Origin: Dendrolimus kikuchii
Lineage: Eukaryota > Arthropoda > Insecta > Lepidoptera > Lasiocampidae
Direction of reading: 5' to 3'
Assembly: GCA_019925095.2 (NCBI GenBank)
Contig: CM034407.1
Location: 1,342,210-1,406,209, forward strand
DNA length: 64,000 bases
Shown: positions 38,740-50,524 of the stretch, piece after piece
Layout: every line of letters begins with the position of its first letter
Position numbering within the stretch: position 1 is the stretch's first letter
Position numbers and translations under genes: made by a program
The notes under the pieces: model-generated
The model's input: the letters and a program-made list of their open reading frames with translations, nothing else
Told to the model about the DNA's origin: nothing
Database searches by the model: none

Positions 38740-39260
38740 ATCTTGCTGCTTTTCTTCCTTTTTTTTTACTGGACTTGACTTTGTTGTTGGTCCGAAGACC
38801 TCACAACTTTATCGGGGTTTTCGGGGCGCTCAAGCCCGGGGAGCAACTTTCTCGATAGAGCTTCCTAGTGGACTTTACTTCGGCTGGACTGTTGCCATGA
38901 AAGGGGGATGAATCTAACGATGCTGACTAGAGGGCGACACAATGTACTAATTGGGAAAGGATGACCGGTAACATAAAGCCCGAGGGGAGGGATCCCAGCA
39001 GACCGGGTCGTTTCGTAACGTAATATGGCTGAAACAGAAGAGACGGCGAAAGAAACTTCCCAGCAACACGCCTAGTCTATCCTGTGGGGGGGCTGTCTCC
39101 TGGCGTCCCTCACGGGGACCTGAAGACATGGTGTCTGTCTGTCGGTGCCTGCCAGCCTGCCGTCCGAACTGCAGGCGGGCTGATCCGGGCCAACCGTTTT
39201 GTGATAACGTCGTCGTCTCTTCCTGCATGCCGCGGGCGCCCTTATATATGGCTTCGCTTG
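38740..39260 (-). mobile_element. GC-rich retroelement-like block
   Basis: On the minus strand a 93-codon frame ends near 38947. It contains LLGSFFRRLF, whose DNA resembles family G (GTTGCTGGGAAGTTTCTTTC). The rest has high GC unlike its AT-rich neighbours. No domain identified. Confidence 0.35.
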
Positions 39261-39569
39261 TTGCTGACGACGCAGGTAGCCTCGAATTAAAGTGCCGTTG
39301 GAGTTACTATAGGACTTATTAGAATTATACAAACACGTATAACACAGGTACAAATATAACCGGACGCAATAAGTCCAAATGTAATGCACAATTTAATAAC
39401 ACTCGCAAAATCCGTCACTAAAATGTACACACGTCTTGCCTCGCTTGTGTTATCGCTTTGACTGCCGATCCCTCCATTGGGCCATTGGTTTATACTGCAC
39501 CGATACAATATGGCTGCCCGCCCGCGTAGATCGAATTTCTTAGTATCAGTTCGACACACCTGTCACAAT

Positions 39570-40185
39570 AGGCTGTTTTTTTAATTAAAAATTATAAACA
39601 TAAAGTAAATAAAAGAAGTCCAAATGCGGGAAGGTAATAAACTGCAGGTGTGAATCGGTCTTTGTCGGTCGTAACAATATGATCATGATTAAATGGTGGA
39701 CGCCTGGTGCTCCACCATAATATCAAAAAATTCGTATCTACTAAATCCACAATGTCTTCTCGATATCGACACTACGGAATGATAGTAGAAAAATATTGAT
39801 ATTAAGCATCAACAGATGTGGCGTTTTGTTACTTTTCCCTTATAAATATTGATAAATATACGAGTGGTGTACCACAGGTACGCCATTGGGAGCAACAGAA
39901 TACCGATATCAGGCAAACCTACGATTGAGGCGATAGTGTCTGGCGATTTTGACGAGATAGTAATAGCAGAATTGGGCCCTGATCGTGAGACACCGCACCA
40001 GTGTGTCAAATTTATAAGCCGGCAAGTTTGTAAGTGCGCCTAATTTACATTGGTTGAGTAGCGAGTAGGAAAATTAGGGAATTAAAGCCTGATTTACATT
40101 TTCATTTGCAAGTTCTGTTGAAACTATACTATACTACAGGAACTTAACTTACTAGTTTAACAAGTTAACAAACTACTTAACTATG
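39570..40185. other. Intergenic, nothing recognised
   Basis: A 64-codon plus-strand frame at 39849-40043 has protein-like composition but no family that I recognise. Confidence 0.25.
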
Positions 40186-40193
40186 TTATATTT

Positions 40194-40640
40194 TCAAGTT
40201 GATAATGCATTTGTGTTGAATTGTAAATGTATTATATATCACTGTCTTAAATTAAAAACGTAACATTTCTGAGTTACGTAACATTTCCGAGTTGAGTTGA
40301 TAAGCATTTGTGTTAAATTTTAACTTCATATCGCCATCTTAAAATGAAATTGATAATCTTGATCTTCGAGTTGATAATGCATTTGTGTTGAATTGTAAAA
40401 GTTTATCACTGTCTTAAACTAAAGTCATTACATTTCTGAGTTGAGTTCATAATGTATTTGTGTTAAGTTGTAAATGTATAAGTCTTAAATCGATAGCATT
40501 ACATTTCCAAGTTGTGTTGATAATATTTTCCTATGTTAAGTTGTAAATGTATTACTGTTTTAAGTTGAAAAAATATAACATTTCCTTGAGGTGATAATAT
40601 ATTGCGGTACTAAGTTAAAATGTATTATGATTCTGTATAT
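40194..40640. repeat. Degenerate ~75-bp tandem repeat, about six copies
   Basis: Monomer pattern GAGTTGATAATGCATTTGTG then TTAAGTTGTAAATGTATTA then CTGTCTTAAATT and ACATTTC. Copies begin near 40194, 40266, 40370, 40437, 40510 and 40585, with decay towards the right. Confidence 0.65.
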
Positions 40641-40649
40641 ATACAACAT

Positions 40650-42205
40650 ATGAAAATATTAGTGTTGTAAATGATTATTATAAATAGTAATGCAACGGTG
40701 TATGTATATTGTTTAAAGTTAAAGGTTACCATACTTATATTAATTTTATACTTTTGGTAAGGCTGTGTATTAAGTTTGTGGTAAATATTATTAAATGTAA
40801 ACATTACCCGGCGTATTTATTATCTGGTGGTAAGTTATGCCCATCATTTAATGCCATTTCAGAATTTTAATTTTATATTTGAACAAAAAACACCGAGCAA
40901 GTTCGAAGCTGTCTAATAGTTTAATCTACTATGTACAAAAGGAGCAATTTAACTACTTGCTGTGTGAAACGATTAGCGCCAAACTTTGTCATCTTCTGAT
41001 CAGTTACAGACGGCTGCGCAATAACCGCTTTTGTGTGAAAACCCGTCTATTGCGAAGCCCATTTGCAGCTGAAAGCAGACGTATCAAGTATTGTGCGCTA
41101 TCAACCTACTAAAGGTAGAATGAGGGACGCGACCGAGACTGGGCGTAACTACGTTCTAAGTCTAAGCCTTTCCTTCATAAAAAGCGCGGGGCACATGGGA
41201 GGAGGGTGGTTTTAGTGGGTAGTGGGTGTTGCCCGTGCAACTTCTCTGAGTCTCCACACAAGCTGGCTTGATTATTGTTCGGATTGCCCCTTGTCAAAGA
41301 GGAAAGCCTTCATGATCAACTATGTTCTAATCCCTTGCAAAGGACCCAGTATTGTGCGTAAATAGCATTTCGCCCGCCTTAATTGTATGTTACTACCCAT
41401 TCATTTGTTGTAACTTCTGGTTATTTGACATAAACTCCGTACAAATAATGTCAAGTTCCTATCAATAACATGCTAAAGAATAGATAGTAATATATAGAAA
41501 CCCGACTAGAGAGAATCGACCGCGACTGGCATATAAATCGGATGTCGTGTGTCTCGGTCGCGTCTCGTGTAACGTTCGCCTGTCTCGGTCGCGTACTTCA
41601 ATGTCTACCTTGATGATATTATGTATATTAATGACCAGACTTGTCTCAATGACGTTATTTTGATCTACTAGACAATTTTAGTTCTTAAAATGTAGCCTGG
41701 TCGAGGCATAATTATATAATTTTATATTATAATATACAAATTTTGATGGAATGTTATTGTAAGTGGCGAGCTCTGTGATATTTATATTTGATATACATAT
41801 TTTAATATTTGTTTAAAATAAAATAGAGGTTAAGGAATAAATTTTTCATTCATAAAAAATGTTTTCAATATTTATTTTTAACATGGTTTCGCCTGCTAAG
41901 CTTCGACCCCACATCCTCACTGCAACGTTCTGAGTTTGATTCCTTGAGAGTTCAAACATGAGAATATATATCAAGTGACGTGGACGATATTTCAATTTAA
42001 CACCGAACTCAACATTTCTTTCTTTACACTGAAAAAAGATCAACGCAACCTGGGCGAAGTGTACTAGATCTAGGAAGTAGAAGAAAAGCGCAAGTAAGCC
42101 AAGAATATGAATAGAACAGCATCAGAAAGAAAACTGGCAAGAACTAAAAAGGAAAATGTCAAAAATAGAACCGACGACGGTATCATAGCAGCTGTATACG
42201 ACTTG
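40650..42205. other. AT-rich intergenic DNA, little recognised
   Basis: CGCGACCGAGA near 41128 and GTCTCGGTCGCGT at 41551 and 41581 are inverted and direct repeats around a CATATAAATCGG box, possibly an LTR-like promoter. A degraded family D SINE lies at about 41885-41955. Confidence 0.25.
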
Positions 42206-42249
42206 AAAGTGTTAAAATGAGGTCGTGTAACTGTGGGAAAAAGTGGCGA

Positions 42250-42343
42250 ACCAAGAGATGATGGCTGACATGTTGACGAAAGGTCTTTCGAGAGAGAAGC
42301 TCGAGTGTTGTGTAAAAGGACTTGGCTGCGAGTACGCAAGTTA
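42250..42343 (+). pseudogene. Ty1/copia Pol C-terminus
   Basis: MMADMLTKGLSREKLECCV ... stop at 42341. The ADxLTKGL motif is the characteristic end of copia RNase H. Only this terminal piece is present. Confidence 0.7.
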
Positions 42344-42560
42344 AAGGAGGGTGTTAAAATGAGGTCGTGTAACTTGGCACTGGCACCTCAGAAGTCATGT
42401 TACATTTGAATTTTTTTACCACATGTTTTGATATATTCTTCTGTCCTCTTATGTCTTGCCTTTTTCCATTCGTGTAATACTAATACATTATAGTATATTA
42501 ATATCCTTGTTTGTGCTTATTTCAATAATGAAAACAGACCACTGCCGATCCTAATTTATC
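42344..42560 (+). repeat. Copia polypurine tract and 3' LTR start
   Basis: AAAGGAGGG (42344-42351) directly precedes TGTTAAAATGAGG, the expected start of a 3' LTR. The same 23 bp also occurs at 42210-42232, before the Pol fragment. The right LTR end is not determined. Confidence 0.5.
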
Positions 42561-42579
42561 TACAGAAAGCAGTATTGTA

Positions 42580-43040
42580 GATTCCAAGTATCCCTATTCT
42601 TTTATAAATCCAGGATCAACTGCATTAATTTTACTGTCAGCGATTTAAGGGCATAAGATATCCGGTGCTATTTTTGAGGTGAATCGAAGGAAAGAGAGGA
42701 GCGGTCGTAATTGGCAGCTGCATACTCGACTATGTTAAATCTCAGGTAGACCGAAATCCCAATAAAGAAATTGGGTTATTGACAAATTTTCAAAAAGGGC
42801 TTAAATTGAAAGAATGTGTTCTATATTAACCAAAAAAATACTCTGGCTTTTATCCGCATACTTATTGAATAATATTTACCCTACTTAAATACAAATTTTA
42901 AGTAACGTGCCGAAAAGGCGCCAAAATGACGTTCGGCTTTTTGTGACGTCAATAGTAGTAGTAGTAGTTGTATTCGCCACAAAGGCAGGCAAAGGAATCT
43001 TTAGTCCATACAGCCAATTCTGATGTTTAAGTCTTCGTAT
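42580..43040. other. Intergenic, nothing recognised
   Basis: Short (GTA)n near 42953 only. Confidence 0.3.
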
Positions 43041-43044
43041 AATA

Positions 43045-43285
43045 GTCGCGCAGTTGTATTGTAGGCTACAACTAACGCCATTCAACGGAGTTCTTGTGAA
43101 AACTCAAAAGGCCACATTTGACTATACAGTTCACATTTCTCACAAAACACATAATTACTAATCAAAAACTATCAATATCCTACAACTATTGTTCATTTTA
43201 GAGTAATTTTACACATTTTTTTAGAAAATAAAACTGCACAGCACAACGTCTCCTTTCAGTTCCCGCCAAAAACTCGTGACGTCAA
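43045..43285 (-). mobile_element. Retroposon family C copy
   Basis: Antisense copy ending CAGTTCCCGCCAAAAACTCG. Same unit as 7155, 9470 and 23695. Confidence 0.62.
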
Positions 43286-43613
43286 TAGCTGTTACGATGA
43301 CAGTTCCTTGACAGAACTAAATTCATTAAGCATGTGGTCTAATTCATTCCAGAGATATCGATTCGATTTGTGTATCACTTTGTAGCATAATTTGTTGTTA
43401 TCGTAAAGTAAGTGAAATGATTCCGTTGCTGTAGAAGTTATGGCATATTTGATCAATTTTCGGTTTGATTCGAGGGGTTTTTGAACTGAGTCTTTGTTTT
43501 AAATAGATTTTAAAACAATATTTCCCAAAAAAAATCGATTGAGATTTAAAATCGACATGCCTAAACCTAGTGTCTATAATCCCTATGGCCCATGTAAACA
43601 AATGTTTGTCGAG

Positions 43614-44285
43614 TAGGGATGCAACATCGCTCATAAAAAACATCGATTTTAGGATATCGATGTTTTCAAAAGCGAAATATCGATGTTAAAAATATCGACG
43701 TTTATGAACGATATATCGATGTTTTTTTATAACCATTTACATAAGCTTTTGACGCTTGTTCCTGCGATGCAAATGAAACATCGTTTTTTTTAAATCGATG
43801 TATCGCCCAAACCACCTTAGTACACCTTTCTTAATTCTTGCTTTCACTAACATCATCCTTTTATGCCGCTGTTACTCCATCTTTGCAATCTTTGCATCTC
43901 GATGCTCTCATTCTACTAAATACTATGTTTATTCTATTTATATGTCTTTTCCCTTACCCACATTCACTACCGTACTTACTATTCAACAGCGTGGGCACAC
44001 TCTGTCACATCCCTATCGCCATTTAAAATAAATGTACATCTAAGAAAAATGGTATTTTTAATAGAAATGAAAGAAATAGATATAATAATCAACTTTTATG
44101 TTATAAATTATTACTGGCAATAAGAAAAAATATGAAAAATAGAGCACAAGATGGCGCGTTACGTCGATGTACGATAAAACATCGTTCTTGAACAACGATG
44201 TATCGTCGATGTTTTGGTTTCAACATCGATGTTAAAACATCGATTTTTATGAACGATACATCGATGTTTGGAAACATCGATGTTA
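43614..44285 (+). mobile_element. hAT-like MITE, truncated copy
   Basis: Starts TAGGGATGCAACATCGC and carries many AACATCGATGTT-type motifs. It is the reverse complement of 46875-47567 along nearly its full length. The right terminus (expected CATCCCTA) is lost. It includes a captured LINE-like segment at 43798-44000. Confidence 0.7.
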
Positions 44286-44403
44286 ATTGTGTTGCTGTCT
44301 CTAAAGTCAAGTAACACATTACCGCAACGCACCTCAAGATAGGTCGCGCTGTCACCAGTAAATCTGCTTAGAGTGATTCAAATTGTTTTACCAACTTATT
44401 AAG

Positions 44404-44880
44404 ATGACGCGTGATCCAAAAAAAATTGTTGGTGTGTAGTGCCTAAATGTACCAATATTTCAAAAAATACAACTGAAATACTATTCATAATTGTACCATC
44501 TAAAGCTGAAATACGTAGAAATTGGTTGAAACTTGCAGGAAGATACGATGCTTCTCTTATATCAAACCCTTCTTTGATTATTTTTGTGAATATCATTTTG
44601 ATGTAAGTATCACCTTAATAAACTTTTATACAGATTATGCTTACACTTTGAAGTTACAAGATTACAGACTGATATATTTTTTATTTATTTAAATATAATT
44701 TTAAATTTTCAGCTGTGTAATGACATGGAAAATTACATAGAATTTCGAATTATGGCTTCAGTTAAAAAAAAATTACAATGAAACCTGGATGTGTCCGGGA
44801 CACAGTGTCGCTTCTTAATTTGAAAAGAACATTACAGCGATCAACAAGTGCACAATCAGTAAAAGTCGAAAAATAAATCT
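44404..44880 (+). pseudogene. THAP-domain gene remnant with intron
   Basis: Exon 1 (44404-44602) encodes CVVPKCT, VPSKAEIRRNWLKLAG and, after a frameshift, FCEYHFD. This is the C2CH zinc module of THAP DNA-binding domains. It ends at GTAAGT. Exon 2 from 44713 (after TTTTCAG) gives LCNDMENYIEFRIMAS and, in another frame, KPGCVRDTVSLLN. THAP domains occur in P-element and related transposases and in host factors. Dead by frameshifts. Confidence 0.65.
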
Positions 44881-45249
44881 GTTCAAGAAACTGACGCTTC
44901 CCCTCGAGATTTAGACTGTAACACCTGATATTATGGAATCACACATTGTAACTACAACACTGTTTCTGTCTCCAAGTTAATCCGTTCCTAAATACAAGTA
45001 CATTAATGGATAATGCGTTTCTTTAACTATAATCCTGAGGTCTTGTATACATTTTCAGTATTTTGGTAAGTCTTTAGTATGGGATGCCACTTGCTTAGAC
45101 AAGTTAACCACATCCCATTCATTAAATATGTAATATATAAGTAGAAACAATATAACCGACTTAAATTTTCATAGTCAATAAAAAAAAATTGTTGCAATCA
45201 ATATTTGTTTTATTTATTCAATGCTTTTATGCGGTAAAAGATATATATT

Positions 45250-46746
45250 ACTAATCCAAAACAATTTAAGGTCTCGAAAGCATTTTTCCATATGCTTGAT
45301 CATAATCAATTATTAGTATGTGGACAACTCCACTATTTTCAAAATTCCAGTCAGCCACACAAAAGTAACACTTTTTTAAATTGGACACAAACATTTGCAG
45401 TTGTATTTGAGTCTTGCCAGGTGGTAGGGCATTTGCCCGACTGGATGGCTACCACCCGTGGTCTAAAGTATGTCGCCATAACAACCTTGAGTTGTATTCC
45501 GGCATTAGTGACCAGGTTCCAGTCTCCCTTAAGAGAGCAGCAGCGCATTTGTAGCAACTTTAGTGTTGCAAATGTCCATAGGCGATTGTAACCACTTTCC
45601 ATCAAGTGGGCCGTCTGCCTGTCTGCTGATCTTCTGCAATAAAAATAAAAAAAAGTGATATATTTCTCAGTAATCTTGTTATCCTTTATATAATTTCTAA
45701 GTCTTTTTTAGAGGGGCACTTTATTTCTATGACAATAGTTTTATCACAAATTCTATCTGGTGTTGCAGCAATGTATGGTTTCTCTTTATATATTATCAAT
45801 CCACATGATTCTATTTTCTTGTTTAATTGTTTTGTGATAAGTTTTTTTTACTTGTTCTTCTAAATTTTGTCCCCTCTTCATAACTTTTGTATCTCATATA
45901 TTACTTAAAAAAGTAGTACAATCACTATCACTGTATTTAACAATTAAATTATGCAGAGATAGTGTTTCCAAATTTGGTAATTGAAAACCTGGTTGATGTT
46001 TTAACATCAAACATGAGTTAGTTTGCCTCTTTTCAGCTTCTTTTACACATTCTGTTAATAAGCAAGACTTAAGTCTTGTGATCTAGTAGTAGTAGGCACT
46101 GCTTTTGAAAGTTGTTTGCCCAATATAAATTTTAAAGTAGTCTCTACTTGAGACAGTGTGGATTTCTTCCAATAACAATCAACTGAATGAAGTACATGAA
46201 GGTTCTTCACTTCTTCGGTGAAACCACATCAAAAGTGCAACCGCATGCTTACATCCACCTTGGTATGCATCATAATCATGATATTGCACACTCACTATTT
46301 TACTCTCCTTCTCATCCACCACCATGGTTGCTGCATACGATTTAGACTGTACTCGATGTTTTGGACAAACTGCATTTTAGTGTACACATTTTCGAGTCTC
46401 ATCATTTGTACATAACCAATCGCATCATCACCGTAAGATTGTCTTGATTATCTGCAAAAGATCAAATATGTGTGTAATCAAATACAACAAATGAAAAGTG
46501 AATTCGTAAAAATTAGATATAACCTCAAATATGATGCAAATATTTTACACAACACTTCATACAAAATTTATTGCAAATGCACATTTAAAAGTTCTTTCCT
46601 TGTATATAGAAATCTTACGCATATGTCTTAACGTTTCGGAATTCCGCTGCATTAAAATTTGAATTCGATGCGAAAAAACTTGCTACCATAACCACATCGA
46701 TATTGGGCAAATTTGCACTATCCGCTTTTGTGTATCCTGCTTCCAT
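45250..46746 (-). pseudogene. SWIM zinc finger / YqaJ-type nuclease gene remnant
   Basis: Exon 1 (46746-46619) encodes MEAGYTKADSANLPNIDVV and ends at GTAAGA. Exon 2 starts at 46450 after TTTTGCAG with YGDDAIGYVQ. It then gives VVDEKESKIVSVQ, AYQGGCKHAVALLMWFHRRS (SWIM-like CKH) and, near 45790-45700, AATPDRICDKTIVIEIKCPS. The last is a PD-(D/E)xK signature of YqaJ/lambda-exonuclease-type nucleases. A frame near 45360-45270 (CYFCVADWNF) may be its continuation, broken by a family B insert. Several frameshifts. From memory, proteins joining SWIM and YqaJ domains occur in insect genomes as uncharacterised multicopy genes. Confidence 0.65.
45415..45652 (+). mobile_element. Family B retroposon inside the YqaJ-like pseudogene
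   Basis: GCCAGGTGGTAGGGCATTTG to TTCTGCAATAAAAATAAAAAA. It interrupts the minus-strand nuclease remnant. Confidence 0.75.
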
Positions 46747-46874
46747 AGTTCTTAATTAGTGTGGATTGTTTAGTTTAGAAGTAATTTCAACTTACGATAT
46801 TTGTAAAAACAAAAGATTTCAATTTTTTGCAAGCACAGCGAAAATCATGCAGTGTGTTTACTGTTTGCTACAGT

Positions 46875-47567
46875 TAGGGATGTAAACAAAACATCGATGT
46901 TTCCAAACATCGATGTATCGTTCATAAAAATCGATGTTTTAACATCGATGTTGAAACCAAAACATCGACCATAAATCGTTGTTCAAGAACGATGTTTTAT
47001 CATACATAGACGTAACGCGCCATCTTGCGCTCTATTTTTCATATTTTTTCTTATTGCCAGTAATAATTTATAATATAAAAGTTGATTATTATATCTATTT
47101 CTTTCATTTCTATTAAAATAACTATTTTTCTTAGATGTACATTTATTTTAAATGGTGATAGGGATGTATTTGTGTATGCCCACGCTGTTGAATAGTACGA
47201 TAAGTACGGTAGTGAATGTGGGTAAGGGAATAGATATATAAATAGAATAAACATAGTATTTAGTAGTATGAGAGCATTGAGATGCAATGATTGCAAAGAT
47301 GGAGTAACAACGGCATAAAAGCATGATGTTAGTGAAAGCAGGAATTAAGAAAGGTGTGCTAAAGTGGTTTGGGCGATATATCGATGTACAAAAAAAAAGA
47401 TGTTTCATTTGCATCGCAGGAACAAGCGTCAAAAGCTTATCTAAATGGTGATAAAAAAACATCGATATATCGTTCATAAACGTCGATATTTTTAAAATCG
47501 ATATTTTGCTTTTGAAAACATCAATATCCTAACATCGATGTTTTTTATGAGCGATGTTGCATCCCTA
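46875..47567. mobile_element. Complete hAT-like MITE with 8-bp target duplication
   Basis: 693 bp, TAGGGATG...CATCCCTA, flanked by GCTACAGT at 46867-46874 and 47568-47575. An 8-bp duplication and short TIRs starting YAGGG are hAT hallmarks. Repeated ATCGAT motifs near both ends may be transposase-binding subterminal repeats. The centre contains GIKKGVLKWFGR on the minus-to-plus sense of a LINE C-terminus. Confidence 0.8.
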
Positions 47568-47779
47568 GCTACAGTTGACAAAAACTCAAAAAGTTTGTTT
47601 TGTTAAATGTCATGTGTCAAAATTAGAACAACTTAAGTTATCATTCCACTAGGAATTGACGTCACGCACTGTGATTGGGTATTCAAGTCACGTGATACAT
47701 ACGTTAAAAATCATAATTTTATTTATGAAAATAAAAATGTTTACAAGTTATTATTATTATTTAAAAAAATACTGCAAAT

Positions 47780-47910
47780 TCTCTTTTAATATAATCTTCC
47801 ATTCTAGCTAAGTTTGATATTTTATTTCCACCAGTGTCAACAACCCCATTGGCATGGTTTTCTACTCCGACAAGTGTTGCTGTCAGCAAAATAAGTTTGT
47901 GCTGTCGATT
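47780..47910 (-). pseudogene. Protein-coding fragment, family unknown
   Basis: The minus strand reads TATLVGVENHANGVVDTGGN then KISNLARMEDYIKREFAVFF and a stop. The composition looks like a real C-terminus. I cannot assign it. Confidence 0.35.
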
Positions 47911-48189
47911 TTTATTTTATTTATTTATGATAATAAACAGATATACACTAAAGTTACATAAGAAAAAAAAACAGTATCTATACTAATAAATCTATAACTA
48001 TAAAATGCTAACACTCGAATCTAGGCGACGGTATTTGGAAGTTATGACTCTTTATAAGATAGTAAACAACTACTTCGATTGCATAAACCTTGTAAGAAAC
48101 CATGTTATGTCTTAATGTCTATTGCATTGAGACATCAGCCATCAGCTTATATGTGGAATAAGGTCTGAAAATACTAGGAAAAAGTTACG

Positions 48190-49995
48190 GTAAATTTGCA
48201 TAAAGGCGGAACCCGAAAATTATGCGTTTTTTTATATACAAGATTATAATTATGGTTTGCTATGGTACAATAACGAAATTAAAATTGTCGGAAAGCCTTC
48301 ATTTAGGCACATAATTAGTAAACAATACAATTACCTTAGAATATACACAGACTGCCTACTATGCTAATATTATTATTGTAAAGTAATAGGGCACGTTGCT
48401 AAACACTTATGATTTTGAGCACAAACACATAAGTTAACTTAAAAACAATCAATATCTTACTTTATTATATTTTAAAGCACATTTTATGAGGTTAAAAACT
48501 ACAAAACACTTCCCAGATAAAACCGCCATGCTACATAAAGTGAACTACACTGCTAAAGACAAATCTTTTTGTTGTAATTTAGTTCATCAGAGTAGCAGGC
48601 AAAGGAAATAAATCCATACAGCGTTGTCTGATGTATTCTTAATAAAAAACATGCCGTTTGGATTTATTTCCTTTGCTTGCCACTCTTTAGGTTGGGTTAG
48701 CTTCACACTAGAGCTTAAATATGCAATGCCAATGTTAGCAACAGAAAAAATAGGTTGTGAGGAGCGGTTGAAGGTGGCGACCAATAAGAAGGTCAATGGG
48801 TTAGGTTAGGTTAGCTTCAGACCAAAGCCGCAGGCAGAATCGACTTTAACCATAATTAATAGTAAGCAGTCGGTTCTGCCACTTTGCTACTTGTTAGGCA
48901 AAAACACAAAATTCATACAGCATGAATATCAATATTTTTCAATCAATCTGAAGATCATTGAATGACATAAAAGTATGGAATTTTAGATTTTTCACATTAT
49001 TGTAACTAAGATCATTATTATATTTTTGTAGTTTGTATATATAATTACAGACAACATGCAATACTAATGTTAGACAAACAATATATAGGTGTGAGGGGTG
49101 TTCGAAGGTTATGGCAAGGACAGTGGGTTAGGTTAGGTTATCTTTAGACCAAAGCCCACGAGCCGAGCGAGCGAAGCGACCGTGCCGCGGCAGCGGCCGG
49201 CGAGTGGCAGAACCGACTTTAGCTTTTATTAAAATTATCAACGAATAAATGGAAACCAGTCGGTTCTGCCACTCGCCGGCCGCTGCCGCGGCACGCTCGC
49301 TTCGCTCGCTCGGCTCGTGGGCTTTGGTCTAAAGATAACCTAACCTAACCCACTGTCCTTGCCATAACCTTCGAACACCCCTCACACCTATATATTGTTT
49401 GTCTAACATTAGTATTGCATGTTGTCTGTAATTATATATACAAACTACAAAAATATAATAATGATCTTAATCACAATAATGTGAAAAATCTAAAATTCCT
49501 TATTTTTATGTCATTCAAAGATGTTCAGTTTGATTGAATAATATAGATATTCATGCTGTACGGATTTAGTTCCTTTGCCTGACATTTAGCAAAGTGAGGT
49601 AAGAACTTTGTCTCTCAATATTATTAATCTGAGGTTTTACTTACAAATTACAAAATGTCGTGATTTTTTAGCAATGCCCTAATATTTGATTTTATAATTA
49701 TTAATTATTTTGATCATGTCATATATGTTACATTTGCAGACTAATCCCAAAATTAAAATAATTGTGTTTTTATTATAATTAGTAGGTAAGTCGTCACGCT
49801 AAAATTGAACATTATTTCTAGCGATATAATGCACGTATTTCGTACCTAATTAATTGTATTGTTTATTAATTTTTTGCCTAAATGATGGCTTACCGATGAT
49901 TTTAGTGTCATTATTGTACCATAGAAAACCATATGTAAAGTCTTTGAATACAAAAAATGCGTAATTTTCAGGTTCCGCCTTTATGCAATTTTACC
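48190..49995. repeat. 1.8-kb foldback element / nested palindrome
   Basis: The outer ends mirror each other: GGTAAATTTGCATAAAGGCG at 48190 and the reverse complement GGTAAAATTGCATAAAGGCG ending at 49995, with similarity over ~200 bp. The inner arms 48887-49218 and 49258-49604 are near-identical close to a 39-bp spacer (about one mismatch in the innermost ~170 bp by eye). An extra diverged half-unit (48598-48885) with its own palindrome centre (48834-48880) lies in the left arm only. No transposase inside. Confidence 0.75.
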
Positions 49996-50524
49996 AAAAT
50001 TACTAAGCATACAGGACACATGAGATGGCTAGATATATTTTTCTGCAAGATGAAACAGTACAAACACAAATGTTAAACATATCGTCTAGTGATCTAGTGA
50101 ATACAGTGTAAACAAAGTGAACAAAGTACAAAAATATAATCAGACAATATCTAAACCATATAGAAATAAAACAAATTCAAATTTTAGCCGTCCGCAGTAC
50201 AATACAATGTCAATAATAGTAGCAGTCCAGTCCAAAGTAAACAACCAGTAGTCCAGTATAGAGGTCAAACTTTAACCAAGGGTCCAGTCTACAGTAGAAA
50301 ACCAGTCCAGAGAACTCCAATGGTATCTTGTTATCGCTGTGGAAGGTTCCATAGCCCTGCTACGTGTCCAGCTCTTAATTGGCAGTGTTATAAGTGTAAA
50401 TGTATCGGTCATGGCTCTTTTATGTGTAGGTCAAAAAATGTCAATATTGTAAATGACAATATAAATCAAGGTCATAGTGTACAAAGTCTTGAACATAATG
50501 TAAAGAAAGAAGAAAGAAAGAAAA

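Noticed and set aside
39849..40043. 64-codon plus-strand frame with protein-like composition
   Set aside because: No recognisable family, no splice context and no second copy, so I did not call it a gene.
43614..47567. The two inverted hAT-like copies as ends of one 4-kb transposon
   Set aside because: The right copy has its own TIRs and 8-bp duplication, so it inserted independently. The left copy is truncated on its inner side.
48795..48825. TTAGGTTAGGTTA stretches (also at 49130 and 49340) resembling the insect telomere repeat
   Set aside because: Only two to three units, part of the foldback arms. Too short for telomeric DNA.
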